DNA of 64,000 nt from Manis javanica (taxonomy: Eukaryota > Chordata > Mammalia > Pholidota > Manidae): positions 188,301,851 through 188,365,850 of the forward strand of contig NC_133156.1 in NCBI RefSeq assembly GCF_040802235.1. Reading direction: 5' to 3'. Positions 1-12,189 of the stretch are shown one piece after another; the first letter of the stretch is position 1, and every line of letters begins with the position of its first letter. The notes beneath the pieces were generated by a model that saw only the letters and a program-made list of their open reading frames with translations, was not told the DNA's origin and made no database searches. A program made the translations under genes and the position numbers.

Positions 1-1222
1 ATAAGCAGGAGCAACTTCTTCCTGAACGCATCTCCTTGAGCAAGGGAAACAAAAGCAAAAATGAACTCATGGGACTACATCAAATTAAAAAGTTTCTGTA
101 TGACAAAGGACACCATCAACAGACCAAAAAGGCATCCTACAGTATGGGAGAATATATTTGTAAATGACATATCTGACAAGGGGTTAACATCCAAAATACA
201 TAAAGAACTTACACACCTCAGCACCCAAAAGCAAATAACCTGATTAACAAATGGGCAGAGGATATGAAGAGACAATTCTCCAAAGAAGAAATTCAGATGA
301 CCAACAGACACATGAAAAGATGCTCCACATCACTAATCATCAGGGAAATGCAAATTAAAACCACAATGAGATATCACCTCACACCAGTAAGAATGGCCAG
401 CATCGAAAAGACTAAGAACAACAAATGCTGGCGATGATGCAGAGAAAGGGGAACCCTCCTACACTGCTGGTGGGAATGTAAGCTAGTTCAACCATTGTGG
501 AAAGCAATATGGAGGTTCCTCAAAACACTAAAAATAGAAATACCATTTGACCTGGGAATCCCACTCCCTGGAATTTACCCAAAGAATACAACTTCTCAGA
601 TTCAAAAAGACATATCCACCCCTATGTTTATTGCAGCACTTTTTACAATAGCCAAGATATGGAAGCAACCTAAGTGTCCATCAGTAGGTGAATGGATAAA
701 GAAGAGGTGGTACATATACACAATGAAATACTATTCAGCCATAAGAAAGTAACAAATCCTACCATTTGCAACAAATGGATGGAGCTGGAGGACATTATGC
801 TCAGTGAAATAAACCAGGCAGAGAAGGACAAGTGCCAAATGATTTCCCTTATTTGTGGAGTATTACAACGAAGCAAAACTGAACGAACAAAATAGCAGCA
901 GACTCAGGGACTCCAGTAATGAACCAGTGGTTACCAAAGGGGAGGGGTGCGGGAGCGCAGGTGGGGAGGGAGAAGGGGACTGAGGGGTATTATGTTTAGT
1001 ACACATGGCGTGGGGGGTCACAGGGAGAACAGTGTAGCACAGAGAAGGCACATAGTGGATCTGTGGTATCTTGCTGCACTGACGGACAGTGACTGCATCG
1101 GGGTATGGATGGGGACTTAATAATATAGGCTAATGTAGTAACCACATTGTTTTTTCATGTGAAGCCTTCATAAGAGTGTATATCAATAACACCTTAAGAA
1201 AAAATTAAGAAAAAAAAAGAAG
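1..1222 (+). mobile_element. L1 retrotransposon, 3' end (C-terminal ORF2 remnant plus 3' UTR)
   Basis: This is the tail of an L1 LINE whose 5' part lies outside the window. Translated pieces of the ORF2 C-terminus appear in three different frames (about 61-243, 495-752 and 692-895), so the frame is broken and the copy cannot make reverse transcriptase. Recognisable ORF2 words include the region around 'PSVGEWIKK' and the 'YYSAIRK' stretch near 690-750. From about 900 there is a G-rich 3' UTR, then an A-rich tail near 1196-1222. The copy looks younger than most other L1 pieces here. A resemblance to pangolin L1 is recollection only. Confidence 0.9.
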
Positions 1223-1299
1223 ACCAGGGGATGGAAAATGGTGCTTCATCATGTGAATGACTTGAGAGTCCTATTCAAAGTGAGCAATGCTCACCTTTG

Positions 1300-1765
1300 G
1301 GGTTGATCTATAGCAACAGCAAAAACATTGCCAGAAATTTAGTGGTTTAAAGCAGCACAAATTTATTTCTTACAGTTCTGGGTGCCAGAAGTCTAAAATG
1401 TGACTCATTGCACTAAAACCAAGATCTCTGGAGGAGAACCTAGAGCCTTTTCCCTTTTCTAGAGGCTGTCCACACTGGTTGGCTTGTAGCCTTCTTCCAT
1501 CTTTAAATGAACAGTGGCTGGTCAAGTCTTTCTGCCTCGGGTCACTCTGACTGTCTTCTGCTTCCCTCTTGATGTCTATGGGCCTTGTGATTTCAGTAGG
1601 CCACCTGGATCATCCAGGATAATTTCCCCACCTCAAGGTCAGCTGATTAGCAACTTTAATTCCATATGCAACTTAAATTCCCCTTTGCCATGTAACTTAA
1701 TATATTCACAGGTTCTGGGGACTAGGGCTTGCACATTTTTGGGGTGGTGGGAGTTATTTTGTTGA
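1300..1765 (-). mobile_element. MaLR-type LTR (MLT1-like), degraded
   Basis: The plus strand reads like the reverse complement of an ERVL-MaLR LTR: a 'gtggtttaaagcagcacaaatttatttcttacagttctgg' type block (1342-1380), then 'ccagaagtct', then a pyrimidine-rich middle and 'caggttctggggactagggcttg' near 1709-1731. The same order is seen at 20830-21300. It is a non-coding LTR only, diverged, with no internal retroviral genes seen beside it. The subfamily is not certain. Confidence 0.6.
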
Positions 1766-1889
1766 TCATGTGGTCAAAACTAGTGACAGGGGCAGCCCAG
1801 GCTGAAGGGGTTGGGGGAGATGCAGACTCCACCATGTGATGGGCAAGCAGCAAAGCGTTTGGACTCTCTGTAACCCGCCACCATATGCA

Positions 1890-2045
1890 TTAGTGCAACA
1901 GTCCCATGAGATGGGTATTATCCACATTGGAAAGTAGGAAACTGAGAGCAGAGGTGCTAAAAATCAGGCTAACGTCAGCTAGTTGGTAAGCCTTAGAGCT
2001 GGGTTTCTGACACAGGCTGTTCAGCAGCGGAACCCAGAACCATTG
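1890..2045 (-). mobile_element. MIR SINE, antisense
   Basis: The order matches a reverse-complement MIR core: 'gatgggtattatccacattgg', 'ggaaactgagagcagagg', 'cagctagttggtaagccttagagctgggtttctgacacagg'. It is an ancient tRNA-derived SINE, diverged. Confidence 0.65.
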
Positions 2046-2854
2046 TGCCTGGCATTCCTGGTGTTCTGCAGCTGTTTGCTTTTTCCTTCTCCATTGATTC
2101 CATGTTTTCAGCCCCTTAAGGACAGGAAACTGTCACCCCCTGTACCTCATCACATATAGGCACCCATTACACACACACTCACATGCACATAAGGGCTTGT
2201 GGTCAACTTCCCCTTAATAAATGGGGTGGTGGAGTGATACCTATATAAGTAAATGTAAATTCAGTTTTGATTTTCTGACCATGTCCTGACTGGTTATTAG
2301 TTTTCTCATGATTTCTCCCCACCTGGGTTCTGACTGGTCCTTGGAACTGTCACCTAACTTCTACACTCTTTTGGCTTTTTCACTCAAACCCATTTCTGGC
2401 TGACAGTCCTTGTTCCCAGACATTTCCTCAACAATATATGGGCCCCTTCCCCTCTTTGGTGTGGCCCCAGCCCCAGCTCTCCTCACCCCCATGCCAGGCC
2501 TGGACTGTTCTCCCAGAGCCAACCTCTGTGTACCTAGGCTGGGACTTCACAGAGTGCAGGCACCAGAACTGGGAAGCTATAGTGCTGTGCCCACAGGGAC
2601 TGGAGGTAACAGCCACTAAATCAGCATCTTGTCTGAGGATATTCAAATCCAGGTGGGTTTTGAAATCAGTGTGTGTGGAGCATTACAGCAAGCACCGTAG
2701 TGCGATCCTGAGTGGGACACATTAGCCTGAATAATCGCTCAGTGTGGACCGAGTTCTCCACTTCCTGCACCAGAGCTCGTGAGGAGAACCTGGTGTCAAG
2801 AGAGTTTTACAGATGGAAGTGGATGCCTGCCTTGTGAACAGAGTAATGTTTTTG
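2046..2854. other. No gene or clear repeat recognised
   Basis: This is mixed-composition sequence. Short overlapping frames occur on both strands near 2410-2725, but none shows a domain, codon bias or splice context. A short CA-rich patch lies near 2170-2185. Confidence 0.5.
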
Positions 2855-2965
2855 GATTCATTCACTTGCTAGACGGAATTTACTAAGCACTTGTTATGAA
2901 TCAGTCACTGTGCTGGGCACAGAGGGTAAAGATGAATGAATCAGATGCTCCTGCCCTCAAGGGGC
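2855..2965 (-). mobile_element. L2 LINE 3' end, antisense
   Basis: It reads as the reverse complement of the L2 tail: 'ttcattcacttgctagacggaatttactaagcacttgttatgaatcagtcactgtgctgggcac...gccctcaaggggcctgaca' in pieces. The aligned order of words is typical of L2, although the copy is short and old. Confidence 0.6.
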
Positions 2966-3179
2966 CTGACACTAATTATAAGACTTATTACCCACGTTTT
3001 GTACTGGGGCATGTAAAGTATAAAGATGTTAATCACTATATATGTTTACCAATAAGGCAAGGCCCTTTTCCCTAAAATTATTGCTCAGAAAGGAGAGGAG
3101 TACTTTGCTGTTTGGTCCGTAAAGGGAAAACACATTCCTGTGCATCTCCTTCACTACTCATGCTCAATACTTCCGACAC

Positions 3180-3965
3180 CTCTGGTCAATGGATGTGTGG
3201 ATTTACCATGTATCAGGTGATGGTGACACCACTGGGTGTTCTACAGGTTAACTCAATTCTGACAATATTAAGGGTTTAGGCCTGCAAGACTGCCCTGACC
3301 TGCCCGATTCAGATGCAATTGCAAGTCCAGGTTGTTACCTGTCCTGACTGACAGGCTATATAAGTCAAAGGTTTTTAGGACCCCTTTCTGTTTCAATCAA
3401 TTTGCTAGAGCAGCTACAGAACTCAGGAAAATACTTACTACATTATCGGTTCATTATAAAAGATGTAACTCAGGGAGAGCCAGATGGAAGGGCTGCATGG
3501 GGTGAGTTACTTGGAACGGGTGCAGAGACTCTGTTCCCTTTCTGGGTGTACCCCTCTCACAGCCCCTCCATGTATTCACCAGCTAGGAAGATCTCTGAAC
3601 CCTGTGCCTTTTGGGGTTTTACGGAGGCTCCATTACAGAGGAATGATTAAATCATCGGCCATTAGGGATTTATTCAATCTCCAGCCCCTCTCCCCTACCT
3701 GGAGGTCAGGCAGGTGTGGGGAGAGGGTGGAACAGAAAGTTCCAAACCTCTAATCAAGTGGTTGGTTCCCCTGGCAACCAGTCCCCATCTTAAAGTTATC
3801 TTTGGAGCTTTCAAAAAATCACCTCATTAACATAAAATCAGGTGTGGTTAAAGGGTACTTTTTGTAGTAACACCAAAGACACCCATTTCACCTTTATGGC
3901 TGTTAACACTTAGGAAATTCCAATGGTTTAGGAACTTTGTGCCAGAAATGGGGATAAGGACCAAA
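3180..3965. mobile_element. Ancient LTR-class repeat (family not named)
   Basis: The interval matches a common dispersed mammalian repeat that I recognise but cannot name securely. Cues are 'tttgctagagcagctacagaactcagg' near 3401-3427, 'gattaaatcatcggccattaggga' near 3646-3669, 'ctccagcccctctcccctacctggaggt' near 3679-3706, and 'aaatcaggtgtggttaaag' near 3835-3853. It is most likely a fragment of an old ERVL-class LTR or internal region. No open retroviral gene is present. Boundaries are rough. Confidence 0.45.
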
Positions 3966-4315
3966 TGTAGTTGACCTTTGAAAAGCATAGGCTTAAACTG
4001 CACAGGTCCACTTATATGTGGACTTTTTCAGCAAATACAGTACAGTACTGTAAATTTATTTTTTTTCTTATGATTTTCTGAATAATATTTTCTTTTCTCT
4101 AGCTTACTTCATTGTAAGAATACAGCATAGAATACCTATACCATATAAAATAGCGTTGATTGACTTTATGTTATCAGTATGGCTTCTGGCCATTAGCAGG
4201 TTATTACTAGTTAAATTTGGGGGAAATCAAAAGTTATACTAGGATTTTCAACTATGTGTGTGTGTGGTGGGGGTGGTCAGTGGCCTTAACCCCTGCATTG
4301 TTCAAGGGTCAACTG

Positions 4316-4316
<1 letters not shown>
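3966..4316. mobile_element. Tigger-type non-autonomous DNA transposon
   Basis: Both ends carry related inverted termini: 'gttgacctttgaa' near 3970-3982 and 'ttcaagggtcaac' near 4299-4311. The interior has 'ggtccacttatatgtgga', 'acagtacagtactgtaaatt' and 'ttcattgtaagaatacag', the order seen in TcMar-Tigger derived MITEs of about 350 bp. There is no transposase frame. Confidence 0.7.
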
Positions 4317-4374
<58 letters not shown>

Positions 4375-4380
4375 ATATAT
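4313..4380. repeat. (TA)n(TG)n compound microsatellite
   Basis: An uninterrupted alternating TA run is followed by a TG run of about 17 units and a short mixed TA/TG end. It starts at the right terminus of the preceding DNA transposon. It is likely polymorphic in length. Confidence 0.95.
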
Positions 4381-4439
4381 TTCTTAATATAAGTCACAAT
4401 ATCATCACAGGGTCCTTGCAATGTCTCTCATGTTAACAC

Positions 4440-5331
4440 CAGTGCTTTCTAAATTTCTTTTTTTTGTTGTTAACAGAACTTTATTGAAGTGCAATATAAT
4501 TAACATACAATGAAGTACACAAATATTAAAGGTACAGCTTGATTAATCTCTACAAATGCATACACCCCTGTAACCATCATTCACAACTTAGTATGAATTA
4601 GTCTTATCAGCTAATTATTTGTATTATCAATCATTATCAAGATAATAAATAGGTCTCATAACAGTATAATTTATTGACCCCTCTCAGTTCTTTGTGTTAG
4701 TATTACCACATATTTTACTTCAACATCTTATTATTTTTGCTTTAAACAGTCAAAAGTCTTTTTAAAAAGTGAAAAAAATGGTCTATTTGTACATATGTTT
4801 ACAATTTCTGGTGCTCTCCAATTCTTTCTGGTAATCCGAACTTCCACCTGGATTCTTTCCCTTGGACTGAGTTATGTTCTTTAGTATTTCTTGTAGTGCA
4901 GGTGTCCTACCAGTGAATTCTCCAAATTTTTTATTTGTCTTTACATGTCTTCATTTGGCCTTTACATTTAAATGATATTCTTACTGTACATACACTTACA
5001 AGTAAGTTCACAGGCTTTTTTTCCTGTAAGCTTGAAAGTTCTCTTCAATTGTCTACTGGTTTCCTTTGTTTCTAATAAGTCAGCTATAATTCTTACTGGT
5101 TTTCTTCCATAACGATTCTATTTTCTGGATGATTTTAAGATTTTCTTTTTGTCTTTTTGTTAGCTTGACTATAATGTATCTAGATGTAGCTAGCCTTCCT
5201 TGTATAGATCCTGCTTTAGTTTACTAGGATTCTTATATCTGTGGATGGATGTCTTCATCATTTCTGTAAAGTATCTCTTCAAATATTTATTCTGCCCCAT
5301 TCTCTCTCTCTCTCTTCTCTTTCTGGGACTC

Positions 5332-5340
<9 letters not shown>
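4440..5340 (-). mobile_element. Old L1 fragments, antisense
   Basis: About 4455-4600 reads as an antisense L1 3' UTR ('aactttattgaagtgcaatataattaacatacaatg'-type block). About 4690-5340 reads as antisense L1 ORF2 sequence, with 'tttagtatttcttgtagtgcaggtgtcctaccag', 'gattttaagattttctttttgtct' and 'cttcaaatatttattctgcccc' in L1 order. Many stops and indels are present, so it is non-coding. Confidence 0.7.

Positions 5341-5385
<45 letters not shown>
5337..5385. repeat. (AT)n microsatellite
   Basis: An alternating AT run of roughly 24 units follows a CT-rich patch. Its position inside the old L1 suggests slippage expansion after insertion. Confidence 0.95.
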
Positions 5386-5386
<1 letters not shown>

Positions 5387-5424
5387 TACTATTTAATACT
5401 GTTTCATTCATTTTTGTTACTCTA

Positions 5425-5570
5425 TTCCAAGGGTTGGCAAACTTCTCTAAATGGGCCAGAGCGTAAATATTTCAGCCTTTGCAGACCATAAGGTTTCTGT
5501 CACAACTCCTCTGCTATGCCATTGTGGCACTAAAACAGGCATAGACAACACTTAAATGAATATGCCTTCT
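5425..5570. mobile_element. hAT-type (Charlie-like) MITE, partial
   Basis: The sequence 'ggttggcaaacttctctaaatgggccagagcgtaaatatttcagcctttgcagacc' (5431-5487, in pieces) and 'cataggttt...' order match a very common mammalian non-autonomous hAT element. The second terminus is missing, so the copy is truncated. Confidence 0.75.
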
Positions 5571-7170
5571 AAATTTCTTTAGATTTAACGACCATGGTGC
5601 GATCTGAAGAAGACATTAGTCTACAATGACCTCAATTAGTGCCAGTTTTGGAAGCTTGGGGGCATCACCAGCTCAGTACAAAAGGAGGTGAGGAAATGTA
5701 ATACAGATTTTCCTGGGAATGTGACTTCACATTTGCAATGCTGGAAAAGTTGTGTAAACAAGCCTTTTCTGATCACTTTAAAAAGCAGAACAGTGAGTAG
5801 CTTTGTTGGAGATACCCATAAAAACAGGAGCTGACTAATGCTATTCAAATGGGCATTTGTGGTTTGGGATAAAATTTCCAGTGACAGCATCCCTTACAGG
5901 GTCCAAGAGAATCTCCAACAATCCAGACGAAGTGAGGATGCCTACAAAATGGCTCTAGTGAGAATGAGGACACTGATGACCAAGAGGGGTATGAAGAGTT
6001 TGAATAGACTTGTTTCGTGAAATATGAGAGTGGGAAAAAAGCAGCACATGTAAGTTAACTTATTACATTGCATAACTGGTACTAAACATGTATGTATAAT
6101 TAAATTCATAAACTGAATAAGCGTATCACAAATTTTACCTATGTCACTGAGAGTTTTTTGTGCTCAGGTTGACCAAAATATTATGGGAGGACTTCCCCAT
6201 TGGGAAGTTCAGGGCTGCCTTATAGTTGGTGACAACTTCTGCTGGGCTCCTGGGGAATCTTTGCCCAGACAACTAGGAGGGCAGAGTCCGATCTGGCTGA
6301 ACCACCCATGTGTTTGCTTTAATTCTTCAATCAGACTAGATTTCATAAAATCTATGATAGTGGTCCCTGACCCCACTGTCTGTCTATTTCATTCCATTTC
6401 AACTCAGAGCATTTGTTGAGCCCCGCCATACAATGGAAGAATTGTTTCTCAAATCTGTAAATCACTTTTAGTACTTAACTGAGAGAAGACACAGACTTTT
6501 ACCTGAAGATAGAGAGAAAAGACCAGTTTTGACCAACACTGGATTTGGGATTTGAAGGTCATCTCTCTGTAACAAAACTGAGTTTTAGGCTGCCCTGTCC
6601 TCCTTCCTTCCTGAGAAGGATTTAAAAGTGCCTCTAACCTCAGCCCCAATAGGACAGCTGTAAACAGCATATGAGCAGCTTTAAAATAACAAACCCCATT
6701 AGTTTCTTCTTCGGGTAACTGGAGTTTACATTTTTTTTCTTCATGCTTTGCAGAATCATGTCCAATTTTCTACAGGAGCATGTATTATCTTTAATTCGAA
6801 GAAAATCAGTAAATATTCATTTTTGAAAACATGTAACTATTAGGCTACAGAATTTCAATTTCACTTTCCAGATCTACATTGAACTGCTTCACATTTAATG
6901 TCTTTTCTTCCAATTGATCCAGGCTAAGAGAACCATCTACCTGTATAGGTAAGACACGCAGGGTTCTCCTCTGTCAAGATCTGCGCACCACCCCATCCCC
7001 CCAGGATACGAAGAGAACTGTACCTGAAGGAAAAGGAAAACAAAGATGCTCCACAGAACGCGACCTAAATCCTCCGGGTGTGCGTTCAGGCTGATTATGT
7101 CTCTCCTTTCTCCTGTAAGGCCACATTCTTGCAAATATATCAAGTCCCTAAAACTTCTATGAGATAAAGT
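5571..7170. other. No gene or clear repeat recognised
   Basis: This is AT-moderate sequence with short random frames, the longest about 90 codons at 6141-6419. I see no domain, no flanking splice pair and no recognised repeat. The A-rich 5860-6030 stretch has an open frame of 60 codons without recognisable homology. Confidence 0.5.
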
Positions 7171-7174
7171 GTAG

Positions 7175-7400
7175 ACCCTGTGTGACTCAGAGCAAGCCAG
7201 GCAGCTTCTCCAGCTGAAGTTTGCTCATCTGTAAAATGAGTGGTTGTATCCAAAGGGAAAAAGAAAAAAGAGCATGGCTTGGACCAGCTAGACGGGACTT
7301 GATTCAAATTCTAACTGCCTGTTGCTGGGCAAGAAGTTGAGCCTTAGTTTCTTCATTGGTCAGCAGGCTTCTTGTGAAGATTAAACACTGTATACTCTTT
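7175..7400 (+). mobile_element. Two MIR SINE pieces, sense
   Basis: Two successive MIR-like cores are visible. The first is 'gtgtgactcagagcaagccaggcagcttctc...ctcatctgtaaaatgag' near 7180-7241. The second is 'gattcaaattctaactgcctgttgctgggcaag...gtttcttcat' near 7301-7358. Both are sense-oriented and diverged. Confidence 0.6.
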
Positions 7401-8474
7401 GCTGTGTAATACGTACTGGTACATCCTATGTACTGAAAAAATGGTGGCAATGTTGTTATAATTGCTGCTATTATATACGTGAAAGGGCCTATTTCTCTTA
7501 AAACCATAAAGGACAAGGCTGCCAGCTCATCTGGGCAAGCTGTGCACTGCACTCCACGTGGGACACAATGTCTATACAAATTGGAGATAGTGCTTTTATT
7601 AAGAATAACGGAGAAGGAATACAGGACTTTTTTTGCAATGTTAGGTATAGCTGAAGCCCGCTAAATTGCTAAAATAGGTAACAAAAACACTCCCTTTGTA
7701 AAGAAAAATGGTGGACCTTCTGGGCACGACTTGGTTGATTAAAATGAAAACAGAAAAGAACACCCCTAACAAAAATTCAGAGTTCTGCTTCTTTTAGCCT
7801 TTCATTCACTTGCTTTGAAAGGATTCATTCTGTTAGTAGTGAAGATCCCGGGAGAGGATTGTCCTGGAGTCCCGGGCATTGCCCTTCCCTTCAGGCCCAG
7901 TGAGGGGACCCAAGAGGTGGACCCAGTGTGCCTGACGTGGGTTTCCTGCAGTCAGGAAGATGAAACGTTCACAGGAGGGGTGTTGGCTGCCCCTGCTCCT
8001 GGCTGCTGAGCGAGACGATGCTGCAGAGGAGTGAGCCCGTGGCCCAGTCAGCCCGTGTCGCAGACGGTGTCGCCAGCAAAACGGGACCGGAATGGACATA
8101 GCGAGAAGAGTTGGCTTGAGCTGTTTTCTTTTAAGATTTTAGCGCAGCTTGCCAGGGTAGATGAGCACTGGGTCGGGACAGGGGTTGGCGGCGCATGTGT
8201 GTGGAAATGCTCTATCGTTAAAGGCTGCAGCTGAGGGGAGTTTAAGTGGTGGGCTGTGGGGCAGAGCCCTCGCCTCGCAGCATTGGGGCATGCCCAGTGC
8301 CCCACTCTGGGGTCTCAAAAGAACCCAGCAAAACATGAAAGGCCATCCACAATGGTTCTCTGTAGCGGCCCCAGTCAGGGAGGCAGTTTCTGCCCTTTAC
8401 CTGTATTGGGGAGGAAGACTTTTCCTCCACCCCTGGAGGTTCTTCTGTCTGGTCCAAGAATCAAATTGACATGA
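7401..8474. other. No gene recognised; left flank of the solo LTR
   Basis: The interval is richer in GC from about 7840 to 8460. Several overlapping frames of 60-100 codons on both strands there reflect composition, and none has a recognisable domain. No CpG-island-grade cluster is seen. Confidence 0.45.
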
Positions 8475-8551
8475 TGATGCCGGGGTTCTTGTTTGCAGAG
8501 CCGAAGAATGAGCTTCACAAACAGCCAAGGTAGGAGAGCAAGGTACAGGCT

Positions 8552-8557
8552 TTTATT
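8552..8557 (-). terminator. LTR polyadenylation signal AATAAA
   Basis: The minus strand reads AATAAA followed by a C/T and G/T-rich stretch, as at the R/U5 boundary of gammaretrovirus-like LTRs. Confidence 0.55.
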
Positions 8558-8640
8558 TGGAGATAAAGTGAAAGGACAGAGCTCCTGGCTCACGCCAGGA
8601 GGGGACAAGAGAGTCCATCGCTGGTGCGTTGTCTAGGGGG

Positions 8641-8647
8641 TTTTATA
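8641..8647 (-). promoter_or_regulatory. LTR TATA box
   Basis: The minus strand reads TATAAAA inside the solo LTR, at the expected distance upstream of the LTR AATAAA signal. Activity is not shown by sequence. Confidence 0.55.
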
Positions 8648-9282
8648 GGCAGTTGAGGATTTTTTGAGAACATGAAAAAACTTAGGGGTGGGGACTTGTT
8701 AAGTGGTCCCTGAATATTAAAAATTAATTTAACTGTAAGGAATTTCCTGCCTTGATTTCTCTCTGGGACACCGGCGCCTTGGTCCGGGAGCATATCAAAA
8801 GGCTGCCTGCCCAGCCCCCAAGGTGGGCTGAGGTATTGTCTTACTTGCTAAAGAATCTTGCCTCTTGAACTTCCGGGGTGTTAAGAATTGAATCTTATAT
8901 TTAAGATGGAATTCTTCCTGCCTTTTACCATGCTGTCTACAGCTGGGTCTGCATGCTAAGTTAGTTGCTCAGTTTGCAAAATCACCTCGTCAGATCTGAA
9001 GGAGGAAAGACAGCACATAGGCCTGGGCCTTTTAGTGTGTTAAAGTGAATCTTACACATGGTTACAAATGATTAGCATAATAAAACATGTGCTACTCTTC
9101 GTTATCTGGGGAACATTAACTGATCTCACTGAAAAATGATTCTAGAGCTCAATGTTTAACATAGAGTTTTAGCAGGCGGGGTTTCCTTGCATGTAGTTAC
9201 ATTGCTCTGACTGCAAATATCCCGCACTGCCCCCTCCGGAGGCCCTCACCCTACTCTGACTACATCCATGGTCCCTGTCTCA

Positions 9283-10500
9283 ATGAGAGATTAACAGGAG
9301 AAAAAGAAGTTTACGTACATATGGGGAAGCCACAGATCAGGGTCCCAAAGGCAGTCAAGGACAGCGAGGTGTATACGTCATCCTGAATCAAGGAGTGGGG
9401 GCAGGCGTCTGAGACTTCAAAGGAAAAGGAAGTAATTCACAGGAATATGAAAAGGGTAAAGGTTTGATAAACAAAATACTTGATGGGCCCCAGGGAAACA
9501 ATTTGGGGGCGGGGCACAGAGAAGAATTTGAACAGACCTAGCCACATCTCCTGTCTGCCCCCCGCCCCACCCCCCCGTTTACCTTACAGTGCAGCTGTCC
9601 TTGGGGGGCGCTCTACTCCAGGAGCAGTTCATTCATCGGAATTCTTTTCATGGGGCTGCAGGGTGGGAGGTCAAAGTTTCTTTTGAGTGTTTTGCGCCTT
9701 GATGGTTTTCAGCTCAAAATAATCTGCATGTCACAGTGGCACATCTCAGGACCCCTGCCTTAGTGCAGTACTTGTCTTTGCTCCCCATACCCCATTCTGG
9801 AAAAGCCTAAGCTGGAGGACGACCAGAAGAATAGGTAGGAAAATGCGAGACATTTAGGATGTCCAAGCCTGCGGGGGGAGGGAGGCTTTACACTAAGCAG
9901 GTGAGGGAGGGTTTGGTTGAGGTTGGCTCCCAAGAGTTTTGGAATAAGCCTGATTAACGCTGGGAAAGTGGTGGCATGTGTCCTTGCGATACCGTCCAGA
10001 GGGGGCGGACCAGCATAGCAGGTGGGACAAAACCAAAGGCGTTGCCAGATTGCAACCCGAGGGCCATGGACAATGCTACTTCTGGCCTCTGCCTCGGTAG
10101 GCTCTTCCCTCCCAGCCCCAGGTCAGGACACCTGCTCAGGGCTCTGCCGACTGCACCAAGCATCCCCCTCCCTGGATTGACAGGTGCTTCTGTCTCTCAA
10201 CCAAAATGAATACTCCCCGAAGGCAAAAATTGTGTCGCTTCTCACCCTCACCCCTTGGCACAAGGGCCAGTAAAAGTTTATTATGGAAGGGGATGAGAGT
10301 CCCTCGCCAGCAAAGTCAGGGTGTGCAGAAGGTCATGGTGGGGGTGGTGGGGGGAGGACAGAAAACAGAGATGGCGGGTACAACAAACAAATTCATGCTC
10401 GGCCTGTCTCTTCCGAACTGGGACAGCCACGGGGCTGTGCTGTGAGACTGCAGGAATGAGGGGAAACCATACCTTCCCAGCATCTTCTCTTCATAACCAC
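9283..10500. other. No gene recognised; possible older LTR debris
   Basis: The first 200 bases ('gagattaacaggagaaaaag', 'gggaagccacagatcagggtccc' in pieces) recall another old LTR family, but I cannot place it. A C-rich run lies at about 9557-9577. GC-rich random frames occur at 9954-10445 without recognisable homology. Confidence 0.4.
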
Positions 10501-12189
10501 ACTTCTCTGACTTAACAGTTCAATTAGAAACTTAACAGAGCTACAGTAAAAGCATGTTTTTCTGGCTCACGATTAACTGGAGATACCCAGTTTACTCTCC
10601 ATTTACTTTCCATGGGATTAGCTGCTGTTCCTAGTGATGACCCAAGGCACTGAACAATTCTCAAGTCCTGAAGTCCTGGTTATCTCAGAACATCTGGGGT
10701 CTGCAGCATCAGAACTGGGAGTGATGCATATATTACCCACTGCTCAATAAAGTTTTCAAAGAGTTGCTTTTTATCCATCCAAATAATTGAGTAACTGAAT
10801 ATCCCATTGTCCAATCACGTCAGAGAGCCAACATTTCTCATATTTGGTAGTCAGGCTCAATTGTGAGAGACATAGAAGTGAAAGAGAAAATTTGCTCCCT
10901 TCCTTGCTCCAGTAAATAAACCTTCATGCCAGGAAGTCTCCCCGGGGCCAACTTCAGGTGAGTGATTTTCAAAGTAATGAACCTACATGGAAGCATGTAT
11001 CCCTATTCTATAGACACGTACAGACAGATGTCTCAGGAACTCAAGGATATCCCTTTGCCTTCCCCAAACACCAACTCCCCTACAATTTCTTGGCAGTTCA
11101 CAATCAGTACACTGGGAGACTGAATTATTTTACTTCAAATGTGTAGAGACACGTTGTTCTCAGAAGACTGTGCTCAGGTCTATCTGAGTGTCAGCTTGCC
11201 TGATCATTTGGGGTTGTCACAGCTGTGCAATAAATGCTGGTTTCTCTTCCTGGGCATGACAGAGTTGCTAAATTCAGAGTCAGCGTCCACCCTGAAGTTG
11301 AGTTCATTTGAGTAACATTCTTATGGGAAAATGAATGTCCATGATGGATTGATGCATAGGAATTTGTTCAATGTTCAAGAACAGGACTGGGGGTGCTAGG
11401 GAGAAAAATTAAGAAAAGACACACACAGGGAGGTCATCTCAGAGAATTAGGAAATCCAGATCTTTTATAAGCCCCAGATCTTTCTGGGATCCCATCTGGC
11501 TTTCATTTCCAGCTCCTTGTCTTCTAACAAAGAGAATGAAGATGGTTTTAAAACTAAACATGAACCCTTCCAGGAAAGAAAAGCTCCTCCCCTCTCTCTT
11601 TCAGAGCAGTAGCAGAATTTTCTTTCACACTATTAAAGATGGCGTGGGCCACCTTTCTCCCCAAATACATGATGCTGCTGCATAACTCTTTTCCAAATTA
11701 TTAATCTTTCCAGTGGAATCTTTCAAATCCCACGTTTCCTGTTATTCTATACAGCAGCAATTTTTAACTGGAGCTCCTGCCCAGTGTTCCACAGGCAAAA
11801 TGCCAGATCCACTACATTTCACCCACTGAGGTGCCCTGCACAAATAATTCTCAACCACAAGTTACAGAGGTCCTGTTCTTACTGAAAAGAAAAGCCAAAG
11901 GAACAAAAGACTTGTGACATACTTCTGAGTACAAATTTTAAGGGATGCTCCCAATATTTTATTTTCTTGTGCTGGCATTTGGGAGTATCACCATAATGCC
12001 ACAATAAAGGAAGAGTTTCCAGAATGGACTGGGTCTGTGTTAAGCTAGTCTTCAGTAATTGTAGAAATGATACCTTCTTAGTTAGTTGGAAGCCCAAACC
12101 TGGGCGTTGCTGTATCAGACTCACCTTCCTTGTTTGCTTTCTCATCTATGAGCTGGAAGACCAGAGCTTAGACTGGCTGAAGGGTAAGC
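10501..12189. other. No gene or clear repeat recognised
   Basis: This is ordinary unique-looking sequence with only short frames on either strand. No CpG cluster, microsatellite or recognisable repeat is seen. Confidence 0.5.

Larger units (their letters stand above)
8475..9282 (-). mobile_element. Solo retroviral LTR, antisense
   Basis: Read on the minus strand this has LTR architecture. A U3-like part is followed by a TATAAAA box (8647 down to 8641), then an AATAAA polyadenylation signal about 90 bases on (8557 down to 8552), then a GT-rich U5 ending in CA. The tentative ends are TG...CA, flanked by ATGA at 8471-8474 and 9283-9286. No gag, pol or env frames flank it, so it is either a solo LTR or a remnant. 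The right edge is uncertain, because sequence past 9265 may belong to an older LTR. Confidence 0.6.
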
